Assembly (NCBI GenBank): GCA_963715825.1
Contig: CAVQSI010000034.1
Span: 1-64,000 of the forward strand
Length of the DNA stretch: 64,000 nucleotides
DNA from: Sva-07 sp963715825
Lineage (GTDB): Bacteria; Actinomycetota; Acidimicrobiia; Acidimicrobiales; Ilumatobacteraceae
Direction: 5' to 3'
Of this stretch, positions 58,461-64,000 are shown piece after piece. Both the position numbers and the translations under genes were made by a program. The notes under the pieces were generated by a model. It was not told the DNA's origin, ran no database searches, and saw only the letters and a program-made list of their open reading frames with translations. Within the stretch, counting starts at the first letter, position 1. Each line of letters starts with the position of its first letter.

Positions 58461-59432
58461 GTCGCTCCCGAACTCGGTGGTGATCACGCGGCCGATGCGG
58501 TCGGCGGCGCTGGGTGCGAGGTCGGACACGACGAACGAACGCTGCAGCCACCGGTCCGTGCCGTCGAACCGGGCGCTGAACGGCGAGCGGCCGTGCACCG
58601 CGACGTTGTTGTCGACGACGAGCAGGTCACCGGGCTCGAGCACGACCGAGGTCTCGACTGCGGCGATCGCGGCACGAACCGCAACCAGGACGTCGTCGGC
58701 CGCTGCGTCGACACCCACGGTGAGGTCGGCGTCGAAGATGAAGGTCGGCTGGTCGCGCGTGCCGGTGACCAGCGGCCGTGCGGCGCCGAGTTCGTTGGTG
58801 CGTCCGGCGAGGAAGCTGGCGTCGACGGCCGTGCGGAAGCGCGGCTCGAACATCACGTCGACCGTCTCGTCGGGAAGATGGTCCATGATGTCGTGCACCG
58901 ATGCGAGTGTCGTGTGCGCCGACGGGTCACCGCGCAGGCACAGCAGCAGTAGGTAGCGCGGGCGGAACGGGTGGAACGCTGTCTCGGTGTGGAACATCAG
59001 GTTCGAACGCGACGACGTCGACGTCTGGAGATCGGCGTCGCTCTGTGTCGGCACGATGTTCTGGACGATCCGGCCGCCGTGCTCGGGGACGTAGCCGACC
59101 GGCTGGCCGAGGCGGCGCGCGACGGTGAGCAACGTGAGTTCGGTGGCGAGATCTTTGTCGACCCTCGACTCGGGCGTGGCCGGCGTCGGGGGAAGCTCGC
59201 TGATGGGGGCGTTGCGGATCAGCAGTGCGCCGGATCGGTCCGATTCGGATGCGAACCGGACGATTGCGTCGTCGACGTCGAGGGGGAGGTCGCGGGCGCC
59301 GAGCGCGGCCTGGCGCACCAGGTCCTCGTCGAGTTCCGCACTGGGTTCGTGGCGCAGGCTCCAGCCGGACGCGTCGACCGACATCGGAGCGCTCTGGCTG
59401 CTCCGTCTGGTTGCCATCTGCGTGCTCGTCAT
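58458..59432 (-). CDS. Fe(II)/2-oxoglutarate oxygenase, clavaminate-synthase/VioC-like
   Basis: A 324-residue oxygenase of the CAS-like/TauD superfamily. Metal ligands His148 and Glu150 (NLMFHTETAFHPFRPRYLL) with the distal His280 in VAVHGRSPF and Arg298 in RWLQRSFV for 2-oxoglutarate. Use of Glu instead of Asp in the HxE motif is characteristic of VioC, OrfP and AsnO, which hydroxylate free arginine or asparagine. Strong AGGAGG ribosome site; ATG at 59432 is therefore preferred over 59492. Divergent from the RpiR/agmatine genes. Confidence 0.8.
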   Translation of the reverse strand: MTSTQMATRRSSQSAPMSVDASGWSLRHEPSAELDEDLVRQAALGARDLPLDVDDAIVRFASESDRSGALLIRNAPISELPPTPATPESRVDKDLATELTLLTVARRLGQPVGYVPEHGGRIVQNIVPTQSDADLQTSTSSRSNLMFHTETAFHPFRPRYLLLLCLRGDPSAHTTLASVHDIMDHLPDETVDVMFEPRFRTAVDASFLAGRTNELGAARPLVTGTRDQPTFIFDADLTVGVDAAADDVLVAVRAAIAAVETSVVLEPGDLLVVDNNVAVHGRSPFSARFDGTDRWLQRSFVVSDLAPSAADRIGRVITTEFGSD

Positions 59433-59449
59433 GATCGCCTCCTCGTCAC

Positions 59450-59466
59450 CACATGAAACAGATGTG
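59450..59466. promoter_or_regulatory. inverted repeat CACAT-N7-ATGTG, possible operator
   Basis: A 17-bp imperfect operator-like element upstream of the oxygenase; ATGAAACA occurs here (59453) and again at 59484. The interval 59433-59520 is the most AT-rich stretch of the region. It could bind the RpiR regulator encoded 150 bp away. Confidence 0.3.
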
Positions 59467-59587
59467 CCAACCATACACGAATAATGAAACACACCGCATC
59501 ACCGGACGCGTGCCACCAGCTCCGGCGAGCCGAACCGACGGTCGGTCCGCTCACCGCGGGCGTTGTACGCCGTGTGGGGCTCGTCGC

Positions 59588-59593
59588 TACGGT
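59588..59593 (+). promoter_or_regulatory. -10 box of the RpiR gene
   Basis: TACGGT, 9 nt before ATG 59603. Confidence 0.4.
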
Positions 59594-59602
59594 GGCGACT
59601 CC

Positions 59603-60454
59603 ATGGAGGTCGAGCAGCGGTTGCGCGAACGGTCCGACCGGCTCACGCCGTCCGAGCGTCGCATCGCCGAGACGCTGCTGGCGGGCCCGCAGGTGGTGGC
59701 GTTCGGCACCGTCGCCGAGCTCGCCGTTGCGGCCGGCGTCGGCACCGCCACGGTGGTGCGCTTCGCGACGAAGCTCGGCTACGAGGGCTACTCCGAACTC
59801 CAGGCGTCGATTCGTCGAGACCTCAGCGGACAGTTGCGCCCGGCCGTCGAGCGCATCCGCGACGAGCCGGCCACCGGTGGAGCGGCGCTGCTCGCCCGGC
59901 ACCTGACGGCCGAGATCTCCAATGTGCAGGCCACGTTGGACGGCGTCGACCCGGCGACGCTCGCGGGCGCAGTTGCGCTGCTCGCCGACCGGGAGCGGCC
60001 GGTGCTCGTGCTGTCGGGCGTGGCGTCGCGAGGCGTGGCGATGCAGTTCGTCGGCGACCTCGAACAGCTCCGGCCTGCCTGCCGACTCCTCGACGGAAAC
60101 CCCATCGACATCGTGCGCACGCTGGCGTTGGTCGGAGCCGAAGCGACCGTGGTGGCGCTCGATTTGCGGCGCTACGAACGTTGGCTGATCGATGCGCAGG
60201 CCGAGGCGCGCACGAACGGCGCGTCGGTGGTGGCGATCACCGACAGCGTGCTGTCGCCGCTCGCGCGAGCCGCCGACCACGCGTTCGTGGTCGAAGCCGC
60301 ATCAGCCGGTCCGTTCGACAGCCACGTCGGCACGCTCGCCTTGCTCGACCTGCTCGTGGCCGACGTCGCCACCGCCTTGCGTTCGAGCGCGACGGAGCGG
60401 CTCGATCGGCTGGAAGCGGCTTGGCAACGCGCCGACGCGCTGACCGACGACTGA
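59603..60454 (+). CDS. RpiR/MurR family transcriptional regulator
   Basis: A 283-residue regulator: N-terminal HTH_6 (LTPSERRIAETLLAGPQVVAFGTVAELAVAAGVGTATVVRFATKLGYEGYSELQASIRRDL, residues 14-75) and a C-terminal SIS domain (about 105-260: VLVLSGVASRGVAMQFVGDLEQL, AEARTNGASVVAITDSVLSPLARAADHAFVVE). SIS domains usually sense sugar phosphates, but here the regulated genes are probably agmatine catabolism and/or the divergent oxygenase. aguB follows after 29 bp with its own -10 box. Confidence 0.87.
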   Translation: MEVEQRLRERSDRLTPSERRIAETLLAGPQVVAFGTVAELAVAAGVGTATVVRFATKLGYEGYSELQASIRRDLSGQLRPAVERIRDEPATGGAALLARHLTAEISNVQATLDGVDPATLAGAVALLADRERPVLVLSGVASRGVAMQFVGDLEQLRPACRLLDGNPIDIVRTLALVGAEATVVALDLRRYERWLIDAQAEARTNGASVVAITDSVLSPLARAADHAFVVEAASAGPFDSHVGTLALLDLLVADVATALRSSATERLDRLEAAWQRADALTDD

Positions 60455-60470
60455 GCGTGCCGCCGACCAG

Positions 60471-60476
60471 TAGCGT
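60471..60476 (+). promoter_or_regulatory. -10 box of aguB
   Basis: TAGCGT, 7 nt before ATG 60484. Confidence 0.5.
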
Positions 60477-60483
60477 CACCGAG

Positions 60484-61358
<875 letters not shown>

Positions 61359-61366
<8 letters not shown>

Positions 61367-61402
61367 GCCGAACCGCCGCATCCGGTCGCTTCGCTCATCG
61401 CA
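61359..61402 (+). repeat. 45-bp hairpin repeat, family A, single copy
   Basis: CGCGATGAGC...GCTCATCGC with a diverged interior. Unlike the other copies it is not paired and it overlaps a gene end: the TGA in GATGAGC is the aguB stop. Acts as a likely aguB terminator or 3' stabiliser. Confidence 0.75.
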
Positions 61403-61442
61403 GCCAGGCCCCCACGCAGCACGTGAGGGTGGGGGGCGGGTC

Positions 61443-62450
61443 GTGACGCGGCTACCGGCGGAATGGGAGTGGCACGAGCGCACGGCGATGTGTTGGCCGG
61501 CGCGTGCGGAGATGTGGGGTGGGTTGTTCGCCGATGCCGAGGCCGCGCACGCCGAGGTGGCGAACGCCATTGCCCGGTTCGAGCCGGTGACGATGCTGGC
61601 GGCGCCGCGGACGGTCGAGCGGGCGGCGTCGATGTGTGGACCCGGTGTCGAGATCATCGAGCAGCCGATCGACGATTCGTGGTTCCGCGACACCGGCCCG
61701 ATCTACGTGATCGACGAGGCCGGCGATCGGGTGGCGACCGACTGGCGATTCAACTCGTGGGGTGACAAGTTCCTGCCGTACGGCGACGACGCTGCCGCGG
61801 CGCGACGATTCGTCGAGCGGCGAGACGATCCCGTCCGCTCGATCGACATGGTGTTCGAGGGCGGTTCGATCACCGGCGACGGCGACGCCACGCTGGTCAC
61901 CACCACGCAGTGCCTGATGCACCCCAACCGCAACCCGACGATGACGCAGGCCGAGATCGACGCCATGCTGCGTGCCGAACTCGGCGCCGAACGCACGGTC
62001 TGGCTGCCGTACGGGCTGGCCCTCGACGACGACACCGACGGCCACGTCGACAACATTGCCGCGTTCGCGGCGCCCGGCCGGCTCGTGTTGCAGGGATGCG
62101 ACGATCCCGACGAGGACGACTGGCTGCGCCTCGACGTCGACCGGCGCGTCGCGAAGGGAGCGATCGACGCCCGCGGGCGGTCGATCGAGGTCGTGACCGT
62201 GCCGGTGCTGCCGTTCGCCGAGATCGACCGCGGCGAGGGCGTCGAGCGGGTGGTCGTGCCGTACCTCAACTACTACCTCGGCAACGGCTTCGTGCTGATC
62301 CCGACGTGCGGTCATGCGGCCGACGCCGACATGGTCGCCCTGATCGCCGAGCAGTACCCCGGCCGCGAAGCGGTCGCCCTCGACGTCGGCGCGATCCTCG
62401 CCGCCGGCGGTGGTGGCATCCACTGCATCACCCAACAGATCCCCGCCTGA
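61443..62450 (+). CDS. aguA: agmatine deiminase
   Basis: A 335-residue enzyme of the peptidyl-arginine-deiminase fold. Visible: LPAEWEWHERTAMCWPARAEMW near the start, DDSWFRDTGPIYV, WRFNSWGDKF, FEGGSITGDGDATLVTT, DDDTDGHVDNIAAF and the catalytic Cys328 in GGGGIHCITQQIP. Hydrolyses agmatine to N-carbamoylputrescine, the substrate of AguB. GTG start; 76 bp after aguB with a hairpin between. Length is slightly below the usual 360. Confidence 0.92.
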   Translation: MTRLPAEWEWHERTAMCWPARAEMWGGLFADAEAAHAEVANAIARFEPVTMLAAPRTVERAASMCGPGVEIIEQPIDDSWFRDTGPIYVIDEAGDRVATDWRFNSWGDKFLPYGDDAAAARRFVERRDDPVRSIDMVFEGGSITGDGDATLVTTTQCLMHPNRNPTMTQAEIDAMLRAELGAERTVWLPYGLALDDDTDGHVDNIAAFAAPGRLVLQGCDDPDEDDWLRLDVDRRVAKGAIDARGRSIEVVTVPVLPFAEIDRGEGVERVVVPYLNYYLGNGFVLIPTCGHAADADMVALIAEQYPGREAVALDVGAILAAGGGGIHCITQQIPA

Positions 62451-62466
62451 TCCCCCCGCCCTCGAC

Positions 62467-62519
62467 CCGAAACGTGCGCGCAAAAGGGTCACTGGCGGGC
62501 TGCCGTGCGCAAGTTTCGG
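62467..62519 (+). terminator. hairpin terminator candidate after aguA
   Basis: CCGAAACGTGCGC ... GTGCGCAAGTTTCGG: stem of about 15 bp with two mismatches around a 23-nt loop, 16 bp past the aguA stop. Confidence 0.55.
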
Positions 62520-62577
62520 ATGGGGGTGACGTGTGCGGGGGCGGACGTGGGAAGCTGGCGGGATCGAGTCGGCGCGT

Positions 62578-62931
62578 GTGGATCAGTGGTTGTGGTCGGT
62601 GCGGATGACCAAGACGCGCAGCGACGCGGCCGCTGCATGCCGGGGCGGGCACGTCAAGGTGAACGGCAAAGCGGCCAAGCCGGCGACGCCGGTGAAGGTC
62701 GGCGACCGGGTCGAGGCCTACCTCCACGACCGCCAACGGATCCTCGAGGTCACCACGCTGATCGTCAAGCGCGTCGGCGCCACGGTCGCCGTCGACTGCT
62801 TCGTCGACCACAGCCCGCCGGTGCCCGAACGTGAGGTCGACGTCCCCGTGTTCCAGCGCGATCGCGGCGCCGGCCGGCCGACCAAGCGCGATCGTCGCGA
62901 ACTCGACCGGCTGCGCGGCCGTCGTCGGTAG
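62578..62931 (+). CDS. S4-domain RNA-binding protein (HslR/Hsp15-like)
   Basis: A 117-residue protein with an S4 domain at its start: VDQWLWSVRMTKTRSDAAAACRGGHVKVNGKAAKPATPVKVGDRV, then a beta-rich part and a basic tail (GRPTKRDRRELDRLRGRRR). Hsp15-like proteins bind free 50S subunits carrying a nascent chain. GTG at 62578 is preferred because the family begins at R-V-D-x-W-L-W; an in-frame GTG at 62533 adds 15 residues without homology. Confidence 0.82.
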   Translation: MDQWLWSVRMTKTRSDAAAACRGGHVKVNGKAAKPATPVKVGDRVEAYLHDRQRILEVTTLIVKRVGATVAVDCFVDHSPPVPEREVDVPVFQRDRGAGRPTKRDRRELDRLRGRRR

Positions 62932-62934
62932 CGT
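62929..62934 (+). promoter_or_regulatory. -10 box of the MFS gene
   Basis: TAGCGT, overlapping the TAG stop of the S4 gene, 9 nt before the GTG at 62944. Confidence 0.4.
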
Positions 62935-62943
62935 GCGCGGCGC

Positions 62944-64000
62944 GTGTCCGTGACCGAGCCGTCCCCCGAGGAACACCTTCAACCAGCGGTGCGCGGCGGC
63001 ATCGCGTTGTGGACGCTGTTCCTCGGTTTCACGATGCTGATGGTCGGCAACGGCCTCAACCTGGCCGTGCTCGGCGTCCGCATGGTCGACGAGGGCTTCG
63101 ACGTGCGCACCAGCGGCGTCGTGATGGCGTGCTACTTCGCCGGCTTCCTGCTCGGGCCGGTGCTGGTGGTCCGGTGGCTGTCGGGCGTCGGCCACATCCG
63201 GGTGTTCGCCAGCCTCGCCTCGCTGGCGTCGTGCGTGGTGCTGATGCATTTCATCTGGGTCAACCCCGTCAGCTGGGGAGCGCTGCGGTTCGTGTTCGGG
63301 TTCTGCATGGCCGGGCTGTACGTGGTGGTCGAGTCGTGGCTCAACGATGCCTCGACGCCACGCACCCGTGGGCGCACGCTGGCCGTGTACATGATCGCGT
63401 CGATGGGCGGCCTCGGGCTCGGCCAGCTGCTGATCGCCACCGGCGACCCGACCGACGCCAACCTGTTCGTCGTCGCGTCGATCCTCGTGTCGATGTCGTT
63501 CGTGCCGTTCGCGCTGGCCGCCACGACCGAGGCGCCACCGGTTCGCGTGTCGCCGACGATGAAGGTGCGCGAGTTCTTCCGCACCGCCCCGACCGGGATG
63601 GTGGGCATCTTCTTCACCGGCGCATCACACGGCATCCTGTTCGGGCTGAGTGCCGTCTATGCCACCCGGGCCGGCTTCAGTCCGCGGATGACCGCCGCGT
63701 TCCTTGCCCTGCCGTCGCTCGGAGCGTTGGCCTTCCAGTGGCCCGTCGGATGGGCCTCGGACCGGCTCCCGCGTCGTGGGGTGATCTTCGTGGTCGCCGT
63801 GGCCGCCGCGTTGATGGCGGTGCTGCTGGCACTGGTGCCGGAGGGCAGCACGGTTGCATTGCCGATGATGTTCGTGCTCGGCGGGCTGACGTTCTCGCTC
63901 TATTCCTTGCTCCTGTCGCACACCCTCGACCGGTCGGCCCCGGGCAGCGCGATGGGGGCGAGCGGCACCTCGCTGCGCGTGAACGGCACCGGCGCCGTGC
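62944..64000 (+). CDS. MFS transporter, partial (runs off the window)
   Basis: At least 352 residues, open to the window end with no stop. Multiple membrane helices: ALWTLFLGFTMLMVGNGLNLAVLGVRM, VVMACYFAGFLLGPVLVVRWL, FVFGFCMAGLYVVVESWLND, then TRGRTLAVYMIASMGGLGLGQLL (the loop between TM4 and TM5) and a second bundle starting near MVGIFFTGASHGILFGLSAVYATRAGF. The ESWLND and GRTLAVYM segments are typical of the YcaD-like MFS subgroup; substrate unknown. GTG start by the S4 gene stop. Confidence 0.82.
   Translation, partial: MSVTEPSPEEHLQPAVRGGIALWTLFLGFTMLMVGNGLNLAVLGVRMVDEGFDVRTSGVVMACYFAGFLLGPVLVVRWLSGVGHIRVFASLASLASCVVLMHFIWVNPVSWGALRFVFGFCMAGLYVVVESWLNDASTPRTRGRTLAVYMIASMGGLGLGQLLIATGDPTDANLFVVASILVSMSFVPFALAATTEAPPVRVSPTMKVREFFRTAPTGMVGIFFTGASHGILFGLSAVYATRAGFSPRMTAAFLALPSLGALAFQWPVGWASDRLPRRGVIFVVAVAAALMAVLLALVPEGSTVALPMMFVLGGLTFSLYSLLLSHTLDRSAPGSAMGASGTSLRVNGTGAV

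Noticed and set aside
59432..59492. Upstream ATG at 59492 for the VioC-like oxygenase
   Set aside because: AGGAGG sits 5 nt before ATG 59432, and the extension crosses the likely operator region.

Overview
The window is about 68-70% GC by eye, with dense genes, short or 4-bp overlaps (ATGA/GTGA), many GTG starts, lipoprotein signal peptides and many apparently leaderless promoters (TANNNT followed 6-9 nt later by the start codon). This points to a free-living, high-GC actinobacterium. An Acidimicrobiia (Ilumatobacter-like) origin is my best guess from gene content; it is an inference, not a search result. I see no rRNA, tRNA, prophage, insertion sequence or CRISPR array, and no gene-free stretch over 300 bp.

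Layout. 0.1-2.3 kb (minus): GNAT acetyltransferase and a serine-hydrolase lipoprotein. 2.5-9.9 kb (plus): a six-gene operon resembling sulfoquinovose (sulfo-EMP) catabolism: PfkB kinase, class I aldolase, fucose-isomerase-like isomerase, GH31 glycosidase, TauE/SafE exporter and a YihU-like reductase. 10.0-14.7 kb: two lipoproteins and a large secreted VWD-domain protein carrying a perfect 300-bp tandem duplication. 14.7-18.7 kb (minus): a MoxR/DUF58/DUF4129 membrane operon. 19.0-25.8 kb: type II NADH dehydrogenase, a DUF2256/DUF3253 protein, a TetR gene divergent from an epoxide-hydrolase/alpha-beta-hydrolase/CoA-transferase/WYL-regulator operon, then VOC and DUF1905 proteins. 25.9-35.7 kb: an internally duplicated membrane protein with a lipoprotein, acyl-CoA dehydrogenase, Eis-like acetyltransferase, sigma-70 factor, ABM monooxygenase, Bax-inhibitor-1 protein, a membrane HExxH protein, epoxide hydrolase and a lipoprotein. 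35.7-39.7 kb (minus): a ferritin-like operon, then a cysteine-less DksA-like protein with an ABC1/UbiB kinase. 39.8-43.3 kb: sugar ABC permeases and binding protein. 43.3-51.5 kb: cyclophilin, YcaQ-like glycosylase, MpaB-like oxygenase, AI-2E exporter, asparaginase, metallo-beta-lactamase-fold protein, pectin-acetylesterase-like lipoprotein and DoxX. 51.6-55.5 kb (minus): threonine ammonia-lyase and a RimK/AspA/RimB-like operon. 55.7-58.4 kb: MscS and Kup. 58.5-62.5 kb: VioC-like oxygenase divergent from an RpiR regulator and agmatine catabolism genes (aguB, aguA). The end holds an S4 protein and a partial MFS transporter.

Two window-wide patterns stand out. Five otherwise intact genes each contain one or two single extra bases (six in all), which looks more like residual read error than six independent gene deaths. 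A 45-bp GCGATGAGC...GCTCATCGC hairpin repeat occurs seven times, six of them as pairs with an exact 62-bp period, mostly at gene ends.
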